In this document: positions 20,244 through 30,734 of the stretch, piece after piece
Layout of the letters: every line of letters starts with the position of its first letter
How positions within the stretch are numbered: the first letter of the stretch is position 1
Assembly: GCF_017916325.1 (NCBI RefSeq)
Contig: NC_090159.1
Span: forward strand, 630,001-694,000
Reading direction: 5' to 3'
DNA: 64,000 bases
Source of the DNA: Leishmania martiniquensis
Taxonomy: Eukaryota; Euglenozoa; Kinetoplastea; Trypanosomatida; Trypanosomatidae
Position numbers and translations under genes: made by a program
Notes under the pieces: model-generated
Seen by the model: only the letters and a program-made list of their open reading frames with translations
What the model was told of the DNA's origin: nothing
The model's database searches: none

Positions 20244-23200
20244 TCACGCATAAAGGCTTCGCATTGTGCTGACGATAAGCTCTGCCTGCTCTGCATCCAG
20301 CTGGTCTGGATCGCCGCCGCGAAGGCGTGTGAGAGAGGTACTTATGGCGGCAACAATGTTCGTGCGCACAGCGCTCGAGGTGCCACTCGAGGCGACAACC
20401 ACGAGCACCGGAATACGGGCGCAGAGAGAGTCGTACAGGTACGACACCAGACTGTGATAGCCTCCCTCCTCCTCGTCTTCGTCGTCGGTAACGAAGAAAT
20501 ATGACTCAACGTAGCTGCGCGCCGCCTTGCCGACGATGGGTGGCAGTGCCTCGCCCACCAACTGATGCCGCTGCTCTCGGCGTTCCTGCAGTGCCTTTGT
20601 GAGGGCCGTGAAGTACGCCTCCAACTCTTCGCTTCGAAAGAGCCCATTGGGAAATCGAGGGTCGGCGCACTGGCACAGCACCACACGCCGCGTCTTGCAC
20701 ACCCGAAGCGTCTGGACACGATAGATGGCCACGTTGTTTGCTTCCAGCCACACGGCTGGCTCTACGTTGGGGATGCGCACGGGGAAGCTATCGTCCCACA
20801 CGATCACGGCGGAAGGGCGGCTTTGGGCGCCTGCTGCGGCCCTCTTGCTGCCGCTCTGCAGGTGTGCTTCCCACTCCTCCATGAGTGCAGGAATAGCATC
20901 GAGCACCAGCTGCAGCTTATGGGTTGTCTCGAGAGCCTCGGGCAGGTGCTCAAGGGGGTTCCCGCTCAGCCGAACGTGCCGTAGACACGGTGCCGCGAGG
21001 ACAGACACCACCTCGTTGTGACTGCTGCCACCGCCGTCGAGCGGGCTGGCCGGAGGCGACACGGCAGCGGTATCAGCCGCCCCGACAATAGTGGGCCCAG
21101 GAGATGCCGCTGCTGCTGGTGTTGAGGTTCTGGGCGTGGCCAGGGACGGCTCGGCAACGGTGGTGCTGACAATGCCGACGCTGGTGATGAGATTATGGTG
21201 CAGACTCAGTCGCTCCAGGAACGGCGCTTGCGTGACGAGCGAGCCGGGGATGGATCCAATGCGGTTGTGCGAGAGGTCGAGGCGCACGAGGCGTGGTGCC
21301 GACAAGACTGCTTGCGGGAACGTTTCGAGACGGTTGAAGGTCACGACGATTTCCATTAGCAGCGAAAATGTGCAGAAGCGCAGCGGCTCCAGATGCACGA
21401 GCGCGTTATGGCTTAGCCGCATTTCGGCCGTGATTTGATGGAGCTCGTTGAGCTTCTCCAGCGTCGAGGGGGTGGCGAGGGTAACGTACGCCAGATCCAG
21501 CTTCGGCTCCTGCGAAAAGAGTTGATGCTCTACGATTTCTTCTACAGCCGCCACAGCTTCCTCTTCCTGGCCGGCGCGACCGCCAACCCAGAGGCAGGCG
21601 GCGCCATCTTCGTCCTCTCCATCGCTGCCGCTGCGGTCGTTACCGCCGAACGCGCTGCCGCTGTGCACAAAGTACGGGCTTACCTCCACCGCTGCGGCGC
21701 CATCACTGACCTGGGCGTCGGCGGCGTTGTGGCGGGCCGTCTCCACCTCCTTCCTGCGTACGCGGTGCATTGCGCGGACGCCGTGGAAGCAGTCTTTGAG
21801 ATTCTTGCCACGATGCACGGACTCCAGAGCCCTGTCATACAGCTCTGCGAGTGATAAGAGCTGCCGCTGCTGCGCTGCTGCGCTTCCGCCGCTGGCCGCG
21901 GATACGGCGGAGGTGGGACGCAGGGTTGCGTCAGGTACTGCCCCATGCATGTCGACGTGGAGCTCCGCGAAGAAGGGGTGCCGCGTTGCCTCAGGAAGCA
22001 ACATTCGCTGGCTTAAATCTTTTTCCAGCAGACGCGCCAACAAGTCGTGCAGGTGCACATCACTCGTTTCTGGAATGGGGACAGGATCTCGACTTAGCAG
22101 CAGCGATCTATGCTGCATGAAAGATGTGGTCGACACTGGCAGCGTACCACATGCCATCTCGCATAGAGTGAGTGCGAACGCCCAGCTGTCAACCACCTCG
22201 CCGGACACCTCTTCACCACGCACCTGCTCTGGGCAGCTGAACGCCGGCGTCCCTTCCGAGAGCTTTGTGCGGATTTGGCTGTTGCAGGTCCCGAAGTCAG
22301 CGATTTTGACGACGCCGTCGCCATTCACCAGACAGTTCGCCGGCTTAATGTCGCGATGGTAGAGGAACTCAGAGTGCAGGTGCAGCAGTCCGCGAAGGAT
22401 ATCGGCGCCATATTGGCGCACCTGCTCCAGCGGCAGCGCGGGGTCGCCGGGCACGTGCACGGGACCTCTCTCGCAGTACTCCATAATGATGTACACCTTC
22501 TGCGAGTCAACGTCCTCAATTACTTCCTTCAGCTTCACGACGTTAGGGTGGTCAATGAACTTCATGACCGCAATCTCCCTCAGCAGATCATCTTCGTTGG
22601 TTCCTGCCACGCCGGCCCTGACCCGGCTGCGGCCCAGACTGATGCCAGACAGCACCGCTTTCTTCTGCCGCCGCAGTATCTTCAGTGCGAAGAGTTCCTG
22701 CGTGTGAATGTGCTGCACCAGCTTCACCTTGGCGTATGAGCCGTGGCCCAGATGGCTCACCACGACGTAATCATTGATGACCTTGTTACCGCCGCTGTTG
22801 CGCGTCTTGGTGACCAGAGCCCCCTCGTGCACCGAGTTGGAGCGCGACTTGCGCCGAAAGCGTTTCAGCTCGTGCTCGTGCGGCGGCGCCGGAGCGGACG
22901 CAAGCGCAAGAGCGGTGGACTCGACCGGTAACGTCCTGCCGCTACCGTTCTCTTCCACCGCGGCCGCCAATGCTGTGGACAGTGATGATGCCCGCTCCAT
23001 GGCATCCTCTGGCCCGAGCTGCTGCAGAAAGCACTCCTGGCACAGGATGTAGTCGCACTGGTCACAGCGGTACACCGTCTCGGCGTCGTCGATGGAGCGC
23101 TTGCACCTGACGCAAGGACGGTAAAAGAGGCTACTCGCGCCGCCATCGCCGGAAAGGGAGAAGATGGAGTCGCCGCCGAAGGTACGGCTGGAGCAGCAGT

Positions 23201-24482
23201 GGTTGTCCTGCATGGACAGCATCGCGTGCGTTGGATGGTGCATGGCGCGCACTGCCTCGGCGTCGAAGCGGCAGTTCTCGCAGAGGTAAAAGTCGTCGCA
23301 CACCTCACAGGCGAAAGAGACGGTGGCGTTTCGGCAGAGCGCACACTCGCGCGGCTGACTGCCAAAGGTGGCGAGGCCGTTGTGGTGCCGCTGCTGATCG
23401 AGCCGCTCTACAGGCATGGGCCTGCCCATGCCGTAGCCACTCTGTGGCGGACTGCTGCCCCCGCCCGTGGTGAGACCGGTAAAGACGGGCGATCCCCCAA
23501 GGACGTCTCGCCCAAAGTCGCTGCCGCTGTAGAGGGCGTGGTGGTTGTTGGGGGTGTCGGCCAAACTTAAAAGACTCACGGTGCTCTGCGAACGCTTGTA
23601 CGGGAGGGTGATCCATTTCGGGGACACGGTGAGCTGCCCGCCACCGTAGACGCCGCCCCCTAAGCTGCCTGACGGCGCCATCGTTCCGCGACCGACATTG
23701 CCATGTCCGGGCGCCGCTGTCATGAAGAGTGGGATACCGCGGTGTCTAGGCGTTTCACCTTCCTCATAGGGGTCCATGGTGAAGCTGCCATCGTTTACGT
23801 CGGGTATCTGCGCCTCAAACTCCTCGTGCGACGGCGACACGGGGGTGATGGAGACGGACGTGCTGGCACCAGCGTATGCAGACTTTGGGTGACTGAGACG
23901 CTTCGGCGAGGGGGTGGAGACACGTGTGAAAGGTGCGGCAGCGATTTGCTGAGGTGTCGGGGTGTGCGTAAGCGGGGGCCACGCTTGTCTGGAGCCGTGA
24001 ACCATGTGAGATATCTTCGTGAAGCTGCCCTGACGGCCACGGTTGCTGTTGCTCAGCTGCCGCTGCATGGATGCCGCGGAGAGAGGGCTGGACGCGGCAG
24101 GGGTGAGCTTTTTCTCACGAGATCCACTGACTTCTGCGTTTCTGCCGGTGCTTGCCAGACTCAGCGGCGGGAATGTGAAGCCGGTGTGCGTGCTCTTGTC
24201 GGCTGACGAGAACCCAACCACCCCTTCATTTCCACGGCTGCTCACCCCGTCTTCCATGAGCGGGTTGGGGCAGACCACGACGTCGATGCCTCTGCCGTGC
24301 TCCTGCTCCTCCATGCTGACGCTACTCCTGGTGCGGATAAGATTCTTGCTGTTCAGGATACATGCGCGATTGGTCAAGCCTTCGCCGCTATTCCTGTCGA
24401 TCGAGACAGCCTCGTCGCCGATGCAAATCGACGAGCCGACCCTCTCCTTTGGCGAGGCCTGGGTGGAGACATGACAGCCCAT
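20244..24482 (-). CDS. CaMKK-like protein kinase with zinc fingers, leucine-rich repeats and degenerate phosphatase-like C-terminus
   Basis: 1412 residues from an ATG at 24482. The start MGCHVSTQ fits an N-myristoylation signal with a neighbouring palmitoylatable Cys. Two ZZ/B-box-like zinc modules lie at about 377-425 (CALC, CEVC, CENC, then His) and 456-483 (CVRC, CDQC, CQEC). The kinase domain (about 570-830) has the Gly loop GHGSYAKV, the Lys in FALKIL, an inserted basic loop before the C-helix, HRDIKPANCL, DFG and GTPAFSCPEQ. With HPNVVKL and CERGPV it most resembles CaM-kinase kinases. Leucine-rich repeats follow (about 1024-1187). The last 200 residues resemble a dual-specificity phosphatase, but the P-loop reads VVVASSGTSSAVRT with no catalytic Cys. 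All kinase catalytic residues appear intact. Membrane or flagellar tethering is inferred. Confidence 0.9.
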   Translation of the reverse strand: MGCHVSTQASPKERVGSSICIGDEAVSIDRNSGEGLTNRACILNSKNLIRTRSSVSMEEQEHGRGIDVVVCPNPLMEDGVSSRGNEGVVGFSSADKSTHTGFTFPPLSLASTGRNAEVSGSREKKLTPAASSPLSAASMQRQLSNSNRGRQGSFTKISHMVHGSRQAWPPLTHTPTPQQIAAAPFTRVSTPSPKRLSHPKSAYAGASTSVSITPVSPSHEEFEAQIPDVNDGSFTMDPYEEGETPRHRGIPLFMTAAPGHGNVGRGTMAPSGSLGGGVYGGGQLTVSPKWITLPYKRSQSTVSLLSLADTPNNHHALYSGSDFGRDVLGGSPVFTGLTTGGGSSPPQSGYGMGRPMPVERLDQQRHHNGLATFGSQPRECALCRNATVSFACEVCDDFYLCENCRFDAEAVRAMHHPTHAMLSMQDNHCCSSRTFGGDSIFSLSGDGGASSLFYRPCVRCKRSIDDAETVYRCDQCDYILCQECFLQQLGPEDAMERASSLSTALAAAVEENGSGRTLPVESTALALASAPAPPHEHELKRFRRKSRSNSVHEGALVTKTRNSGGNKVINDYVVVSHLGHGSYAKVKLVQHIHTQELFALKILRRQKKAVLSGISLGRSRVRAGVAGTNEDDLLREIAVMKFIDHPNVVKLKEVIEDVDSQKVYIIMEYCERGPVHVPGDPALPLEQVRQYGADILRGLLHLHSEFLYHRDIKPANCLVNGDGVVKIADFGTCNSQIRTKLSEGTPAFSCPEQVRGEEVSGEVVDSWAFALTLCEMACGTLPVSTTSFMQHRSLLLSRDPVPIPETSDVHLHDLLARLLEKDLSQRMLLPEATRHPFFAELHVDMHGAVPDATLRPTSAVSAASGGSAAAQQRQLLSLAELYDRALESVHRGKNLKDCFHGVRAMHRVRRKEVETARHNAADAQVSDGAAAVEVSPYFVHSGSAFGGNDRSGSDGEDEDGAACLWVGGRAGQEEEAVAAVEEIVEHQLFSQEPKLDLAYVTLATPSTLEKLNELHQITAEMRLSHNALVHLEPLRFCTFSLLMEIVVTFNRLETFPQAVLSAPRLVRLDLSHNRIGSIPGSLVTQAPFLERLSLHHNLITSVGIVSTTVAEPSLATPRTSTPAAAASPGPTIVGAADTAAVSPPASPLDGGGSSHNEVVSVLAAPCLRHVRLSGNPLEHLPEALETTHKLQLVLDAIPALMEEWEAHLQSGSKRAAAGAQSRPSAVIVWDDSFPVRIPNVEPAVWLEANNVAIYRVQTLRVCKTRRVVLCQCADPRFPNGLFRSEELEAYFTALTKALQERREQRHQLVGEALPPIVGKAARSYVESYFFVTDDEDEEEGGYHSLVSYLYDSLCARIPVLVVVASSGTSSAVRTNIVAAISTSLTRLRGGDPDQLDAEQAELIVSTMRSLYA

Positions 24483-25638
24483 TTCCCCTTGGGCCGCTCG
24501 CTGCTTACCTGTAAGACGCAGACTGGGAAGGGGCTACGCAACCTTTGCCCGCCCATACGCTGACCCACACGGATTCGAGCTCTCGCGTACACAAATGACG
24601 ATGCGGGCGTGACGGTCAGCGCGCGCGGGGGAGAGAGAGGGAGGCGGATGGTCACTTGCCTCCCTCTCCAGTGCTTTGTCGGCGACAGTTGCACGTGTCC
24701 TCGTCCACCCATCCGCTGCGGCTGCCCCCTTTTTGTCTTCGGTCGTCGTCTCGTGTATAGGAGCGAGCCAGCGGGGTATCTGTGTGTGTGTGTGTGTGCT
24801 ATCTGTGCTTGTGTGCTGAACTTACGTGCGCATGCATGCGTGTAGGGCCAGCATGAATGCTTTCAGCGCTGCCGCTGCTGTGTGTTGGTAGAAGGAGAGG
24901 TGGAATACAGAGGGCCAGGGGGGGATACGGGCGGGAGGGGGCAGTCAAGGGAGTCGGGTGCGTAGGGGGCACATAGCGACGGGTGGCTGCTGTGGTGACA
25001 CGTCGCCGTCCTAGAGCACGCGGCATGCAACTTTGCCCAGGCGTGTGCTTGGGTGCTTTGACGATTCACGAGGAATCCTCGACCGCTTCGCTGGTCCTTT
25101 CATCTTCACACACACAAACACAAGCACAAGCATAAGCAAGCACCAACGTATGCCTCCTCTGTCCTTCACGGCTGCGCAGCCAGCGAACCGCTTCCAGCCC
25201 ATGCGTGTGTCTCCTGTGGGGCCTTCGGCCCCCTTTTTTCTACGCAGCTTCGCTCGACTAATGGCACGAAAGGGGAGAGGGAAAGGCCTCGAGCACCATT
25301 TATACCACGTGGCAACACACTCGCCAGCACGTCGCGCTCGTTCATACTGCCAATGCCGAGTGTCTGCCTGTGTGCCTGTGTGTGTGCGTTAGAGGGCGAT
25401 GGGGTTGGGGCCTTATCCCGCTGAATCGCGAGGTGAAGCGGCAAACTGTAACCCCATAAATGATGGCGAGTCAGTAATATGCACGGCGGCGTGGGTAATC
25501 TGCGCAGTCGGCCTACCCCTCACCGACTCACCCTCTCTCTCTGACATGGACGTTCGCATCCTCCGCCGCACACTCATGCCGACAAGACGTGACTGCAAAC
25601 GCCGCTTGAGCGAGGGCGATCCCTCTAGACGTGCGCGC
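24483..25638. other. Intergenic spacer
   Basis: Contains a GT tract at 24781-24799 and a CACACAAACACAAGCACAAGC-type degenerate repeat at 25107-25144. The part 25400-25638 is complex sequence, probably the 3' UTR of IBA57. No gene seen. Confidence 0.5.
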
Positions 25639-26760
25639 TCACCTATTGTTCTTCAGAAGTTTCTTTACTTCTTTTTTCGGCCACCAATCTGGCAGATGCG
25701 TCTGCACTGGAGTGCCGTCCTTCAGCTGCAGTCCTGGAACTGTGAGAGTCGCACTATCTACGTAGCGCAGGCGAAGGAGGCCAACGCCAACTTGGCCACA
25801 CACGCCTGTCACCTCACCAATCTTCTCCTTTTCAGGCGAGAAGAGGGGCTCCCCGACCTCCACCGGCCGCGCTGTCGCGACGGCGCTGCCGTCAGTGGTG
25901 GTGCGCACTGCTGGGAGGTCTGCATTCGCCGGGCCAAAGTGGAGTGGTACCGTCCGCTTCCGCGTCACGAGCATCACATGTGTTCGATGCGTGAGCTCTT
26001 GCCCCACGTAGCAGCCCTTGTGAAAGCTGACACCTTTCAGGAAGTCAACGTTCCCTTCGAACGGGAGGCTCTTGTTGTGCTTGAACACATCCGGCCCCTC
26101 GCCGATGCCTCGACTGTACAGAAGTGTCGTGTAAGGGTCGGCAGAGGAGGGCGGGGGGGCCCATGTGGCGGGTACGACGCACCTCCGCAAATACCAGCAA
26201 GGCGGTGTCGGGGGAGAGTGGGGAGGCGCCGCCTCTGCTGCAGCGGCCTTTTCTGAATCTGTCGCAGACGGGGAAGAGGGCTGCGGCAGCCGTGGGAACA
26301 GTGCATCGTTGCGCGGGTCCGCAAAGCACTCTGTGCGCCGCTCCTCCAGCGTCAATGGGGACGAGGAGGTGGCGGAGCTCACCCTTGCATCACTGTCGCC
26401 CCCACAGCTGCTCTCCAAGGCGGCCAGCACCACCAGTTCTCCACCGACATCATCGATAGTGACCCTCTTACGCATCTTCATTTCGATCAGGTGATCGAGC
26501 AGCTCACCTGAGCTTTTTTCGTGCACGTCGACCAGAATAGAGGCCTGCCCCGCATGAATCTGCTTGCATTGATACAGGAGCGCGTCGCATAGCACGCGAC
26601 CGGTAAAGTAGAGGAAGCAGCCGTACATGCCGCCACTGGGACGCAGCTTGTGGAGGTCGTTGGTGAAGATGCCTTGCAGAAACTCATGCGCATCTGTTCC
26701 ACTGACTCGAAGAATTCGGCGACTCGGCAGCCGACACAGAAATGGCGTGAGCGGCATCAT
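25639..26760 (-). CDS. IBA57: Iron-sulfur cluster assembly factor IBA57 (YgfZ/GcvT-like)
   Basis: 373 residues from the ATG at 26760 (MMPLTPFLCRLPSRR); the open frame starts a little earlier at a GTG. The N-terminal region has the folate-binding-like start RRILRVSGTDAHEFLQGIFTNDLHKL and GGMYGCFLYFTGRVLCDALLY. The C-terminal domain has the diagnostic family motif KGCYVGQELTHRTHV at about residue 255, whose Cys is conserved in YgfZ/IBA57/CAF17. IBA57 works with ISCA1/ISCA2 in mitochondria to mature 4Fe-4S proteins such as aconitase, and the Arg/Leu-rich N-terminus suits mitochondrial import. A Ser/Ala/Pro-rich insert at about 130-185 is a lineage feature, with no sign of disruption. Confidence 0.93.
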   Translation of the reverse strand: MMPLTPFLCRLPSRRILRVSGTDAHEFLQGIFTNDLHKLRPSGGMYGCFLYFTGRVLCDALLYQCKQIHAGQASILVDVHEKSSGELLDHLIEMKMRKRVTIDDVGGELVVLAALESSCGGDSDARVSSATSSSPLTLEERRTECFADPRNDALFPRLPQPSSPSATDSEKAAAAEAAPPHSPPTPPCWYLRRCVVPATWAPPPSSADPYTTLLYSRGIGEGPDVFKHNKSLPFEGNVDFLKGVSFHKGCYVGQELTHRTHVMLVTRKRTVPLHFGPANADLPAVRTTTDGSAVATARPVEVGEPLFSPEKEKIGEVTGVCGQVGVGLLRLRYVDSATLTVPGLQLKDGTPVQTHLPDWWPKKEVKKLLKNNR

Positions 26761-27427
26761 CTTTACACAGAGGCTGAGCACGTAACGAGAGGAACCTGAA
26801 GGGGGCGTGCAACGGGCGGTATGACGACCCTGGAGAGGAGTAAAATGGGACCCGCCTCGCCTTCACACACGCACACAGCGTCTCCGTGCGTCTGTGACCG
26901 TCAGTGTGTGCCGATATATGTGTGTGGGTGTGTGTTTAGGTGCCTATACGAGCCTGCCGCTCATCCCAAGGTCGTTAAGGAAGGGAAGACGCAACGCTCG
27001 TATGACAAGTGTGCCTCTCCAGGGTGAGATTGCATGGGAAGGCAGAAGAGCGTCGGTGCGAGGACAAATTAAGAGGAGGAGGAGGTGGGGCAAGGCGACG
27101 GCGCAGCATGCACACACACGCATACGGGCAGACGCATTATTCGCTGGGAGGCATATAGCAATCTCTGGCTTCGTCCCGGTTTCTTTGGCACGGTAGCCGT
27201 TTACGGGGGTGTGCGTGTGTGTGTGTGGGAACGTGTTGGAGGGAAGATGAGACAAAGAGCGAAACGAGACGTATGCCCCAGAGAAGGACGATGGAGGTGT
27301 CGCCATCCGCAACAACCTCTTCAAACGCTGTGACATCGACACACTCGCCATTCCTGCGTCCATTTCCATTTCCACACTCTGCTTGCCGCAGTGGGCGGTG
27401 CAGTGTCTAGCGCACACTTCCACCGCC
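26761..27427. other. Intergenic spacer
   Basis: Holds a GT tract at 27209-27229. A minus-strand frame at 26944-27423 spans this tract (His-Thr repeat in translation) and was not accepted as a gene. Confidence 0.5.
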
Positions 27428-29734
27428 TCACCGCCCCCCCTTTTGTTTGCTTCCCGTCACCCGGCGAAGTGGAGGCCGCACACATGCCGCCCCGCATCTA
27501 TGCTGCCGAGTCGCTCTCTTCCGCGCCATGGAGAGAGACAGAGAGAGGGCGGAGGGGGGAGGGCGGTTGTGCGGAGGCCGCCCCTCATGCTCTCTCCCCT
27601 TCTCGGGCAGGTTCTGCGAGCGCAAACAGAGGGCACACCCACAGTCAAACCCGTAGTGGTCCTTCAGGTACCGCCGCCGCCGCGCGGCAGCTGCACCTGT
27701 TTGCTCCCCAAAGTCCTCGACTCGGATGTAACTGGTGAAGAGCTGCTCGCCAGCCTCGATCGATCTCAGCGCCACGACCGACGCCGCCACGGGACCCATG
27801 GTGGGCTGGAAGCACACGTTTGGGACGCAACTGTGGTTTAGCCTTGCGGCGACGGCGTAGAGGGCCACGCCAGCGGCGTGGAGGGAGTCTTCCTCGCCGC
27901 TGCCGTGCGCCACCTCTGCCCCTAACGCCGCATCGACTCCGCCTACGCTTCTTTTGTGAAAGAGCGCGCACAGTCGCTCGAGCAACTTGACCGAGTTCTC
28001 CGGCGGTGCGGTGGTGCCTTCTTTGTGGCTTGTCATCGTCGGTGCGTCCACGGTTGCCGCGTCTCCGCAGTCGGCCTTGCTTTGGAGCCACCGGCACCAC
28101 AATGTGTAGAGAGGGCTGGCGACGATGTACATGTGGGCGTTTGCGTTCGTCAGCCAGTACAGCTGCAGGTAAAGCTGAAGGGGAAAGGCTGTCGACTGCG
28201 CTATGGAGAGTGCACCCGTCACCCACTCCAGCACCTGTGCCTCGCTGGTGGCCGCAGGGGACGACGACGAGAGTTGTTCCAGCGGTGCGTGGTGCGGGTC
28301 CAAGAATGGGGGCCATGCAGGTAGAGTAACGCTCGCGCCTGTCGCCACGGTTGCTATCGCTGTGTACTCTTCTGCAGAACAGAGTAGCCACCACCATGTG
28401 AGCAGGTGCCAGGTGAACTTCAGCAGCGCGCGCTGCTCCATAGAGAGGAGATGCATTGCACCCTCAGCGTAGCTCCTTAGCATCTCCTCCAGCCGGATGC
28501 GAAAGTTCGGGGCTACGGTGTCCCGCAGCCACGCTACAAAGCGCCGTGGTTGCGGCGGAGACGTGCCTGCCGCGGATGCCGAGGTCAATGTGCAATGCTG
28601 ATGCTTAGCGAGAAGGAGAGTGAGCAGCCAGACCCGCTCGTTGCAGCGCCGGGCGACCGAGTGAAGGGAGGAGAGCACGTGAAGGCGCGTCGGCCACGCC
28701 TTCAACCGCAAGGCGACAGGTGGCGGGTGCTGCGCGAAGCCGACGACGGCGTCCGGAGTAGGATAGCGGAGCAGCGAGACGAGTGGCGTCTGCGCTGCAG
28801 ATGACGGTGTTAAGGCCGTCCCACCAGCAGCGCCGGAAGGCGCATCACGCTTCGCGCCTTCCGGCCCCGGTCTGCTCATGCTCAGGCGACTGTGGGGCGG
28901 CGAGGCCAGAACAAGGCGCTTTCCCTCCTCCATGAGGCCGCGCTTCTCACAGGCCGGCATGCAGAAGTACACACAGTGCTGCCGCCCTGCCACGTCCACC
29001 TCCGTTACATACGGGCGTGAACTTGCTGCAGCTGCAGCTGACGTCCCTGCACTCCTGACAGTGTGCGCTGGCGGAGATGCTTCGGCTGATGCGTCTCCTG
29101 GTGTCTGCGCTAAGTGTTGCACATTCGCGTCAAGGATCAGGTCCCACGTCGCCGGGACAGGCGCTTGCATCATCCGAGTACCGCTTTCGCACACATTCTT
29201 TGGTGAGGTGTTGCCTGACTCCATGCCCTCATTTTGCTTCATTGCTTGCAATACGCCATCGATTCGGTCGCACTCCTCTCGCAAGAACGCTAGGAGCGGT
29301 GCTCCGCACCCGAAGCAGCACCGCAAGCGCTCCAGCTGCTCCTTTGTGGCAGCACCCTCTACAGGTATGCAGGTGCTACCACTCGTCCATTCGCTGTGAC
29401 CCGTGCTGTCGGCAGAAGGGGCCCAAATATCTGTTTGCGGAGATGGAGAGCTGTCCCTCGCACAGACCGACGTGGACGCGCGGCTGCGCGTCTCAGCTGG
29501 ACGCGTGTTCCATGTCTTGTAAGACTGCGCAAACACCCACGGAGGCTCCCAGAGAACGTGGTCGCCTGTCTGATAGGGCCGAGTTGCGAAGACACCCCAC
29601 CCCGTTTCGGCACTGATCCACTTGACTTGAGGTGGGAAGGAGACTGCTGAGGTGTCAGATACATCCTGATCGTCGCCCTGAACGCGGTGGAGGCGTGCGT
29701 CATCGCCACAGTGGGAAGGAGCAGCTCCAGCCAT
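27428..29734 (-). CDS. SET-domain protein (putative lysine methyltransferase)
   Basis: 768 residues from an ATG at 29734. The SET domain is split, as in SMYD and SETD3-type enzymes. The N-terminal SET strand lies at about 35-70 (ETGWGVFATRPYQTGDHVLWEPP), a Cys-rich region with CCFGCGAP and later CVYFCMPACEKRG follows, and the catalytic end lies at about 625-700 (LNHSCVPNVCFQP, GEQLFTSYI, YGFDCGCALC). The NHSC motif and post-SET cysteines are intact. The middle 350 residues are helical with little recognisable similarity. A basic Ser/Arg-rich tail of about 65 residues follows the post-SET motif. The methylated substrate is unknown; a histone or cytosolic target is equally possible. Confidence 0.87.
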   Translation of the reverse strand: MAGAAPSHCGDDARLHRVQGDDQDVSDTSAVSFPPQVKWISAETGWGVFATRPYQTGDHVLWEPPWVFAQSYKTWNTRPAETRSRASTSVCARDSSPSPQTDIWAPSADSTGHSEWTSGSTCIPVEGAATKEQLERLRCCFGCGAPLLAFLREECDRIDGVLQAMKQNEGMESGNTSPKNVCESGTRMMQAPVPATWDLILDANVQHLAQTPGDASAEASPPAHTVRSAGTSAAAAASSRPYVTEVDVAGRQHCVYFCMPACEKRGLMEEGKRLVLASPPHSRLSMSRPGPEGAKRDAPSGAAGGTALTPSSAAQTPLVSLLRYPTPDAVVGFAQHPPPVALRLKAWPTRLHVLSSLHSVARRCNERVWLLTLLLAKHQHCTLTSASAAGTSPPQPRRFVAWLRDTVAPNFRIRLEEMLRSYAEGAMHLLSMEQRALLKFTWHLLTWWWLLCSAEEYTAIATVATGASVTLPAWPPFLDPHHAPLEQLSSSSPAATSEAQVLEWVTGALSIAQSTAFPLQLYLQLYWLTNANAHMYIVASPLYTLWCRWLQSKADCGDAATVDAPTMTSHKEGTTAPPENSVKLLERLCALFHKRSVGGVDAALGAEVAHGSGEEDSLHAAGVALYAVAARLNHSCVPNVCFQPTMGPVAASVVALRSIEAGEQLFTSYIRVEDFGEQTGAAAARRRRYLKDHYGFDCGCALCLRSQNLPEKGREHEGRPPHNRPPPSALSLSLSMARKRATRQHRCGAACVRPPLRRVTGSKQKGGR

Positions 29735-30734
29735 CCTTATCGTTTAGCTTCTGGATGCAGTTGACGCAGGGTGTTCGGAAGGCGTGCGTCGCTGTGAATG
29801 CGTAGGAAGGTCGGTGACACCCGCACAGGGGCGTCAGGGGAGCTGCTCCTTTACTCGTTCTGCGATGCGCTTCTCTTCCGCGTCGATGCGGCTTCGACTT
29901 GCTCCCGACACGGCGTTCGCCGAGGACTTCCCTTCCCAAGACGAAGCGAGAGAGCGAGTGAGAAGAACGACTTTCCACGTGCACACTCGAGAGCACTGCT
30001 GCGCAAACATCGCTTAGTTCTGTGTATGTGTGTGTGTCTGTGGCGGTGATGGTGGAGAGGGGTACTCGCGCATGAATACGCCTCCCCTCTCTCTGTGCGT
30101 CTGCGTGGCAGCGTTCTTTTGCTTTTTTTGGTGCCTTTCTTCGCACCTTTGCTGCCGTGCAGTACAGGAGAGGCAACTGAGAGGGGCGGCGGGTGCAGTG
30201 AGTGGAGAGGTGACGAGTATTTATATGCCACACATGATATTTTTTTCTGGGCGCACTCGTCCTCGTCGGGTTGGCAGGCCGCACGATTCGCGTGGCCAAT
30301 CGCAGCACACCGCGGCGTAGCATACGACCTTTTGCCGTCGTCTTCATGGCGACGGCAGCGAGCCATCGAGCAGAAAAGATGAAAACGATAGCGCAAAAAA
30401 AGGGGTGATGAGAGGGCAGTGCGTCGGCCTCTTCGCGGCACATCTCTGCCGCACGTACTCACACTCACACACACCGCAAGAGAGCCCCTCTCGTGTGCCT
30501 TCGGTTTATTCTTTTTTTCTGTTGCGGAAGTTCAGCCCTTTGATCTGCGTAGCGGAGCGCGAAATTCGTCTGTGCACGTGAGCCGCACTTCACACGGTGC
30601 GCGCGTGTTTTTTTTATTCATGTGTGAGCGTGGGGCTGCAATCGCCCCCCCTCACGGCTCGCCTATTCATCTTCTTCCCCACACCCCTCTTCGCGATAGA
30701 CGGGATAGCGGTAGAGGCAGAGAGGGCGGGGCAC
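29735..30734. other. Intergenic spacer
   Basis: 1 kb without a gene. Overlapping minus-strand frames at 29700-30474 have no conserved features and differ between frames without a coding preference. Short T runs at 30118-30128 and 30239-30246 are the only notable simple sequence. Confidence 0.5.

Noticed and set aside
26944..27423. 159-residue minus-strand ORF between IBA57 and the SET gene
   Set aside because: It reads through a GT microsatellite (HTHTHTP) and has no recognisable domain; it more likely belongs to untranslated sequence.
29700..30474. Overlapping minus-strand ORFs of 207-247 residues
   Set aside because: Two frames are open over the same DNA, neither with conserved motifs, and the region is in the expected place of the 5' flank of the SET gene.
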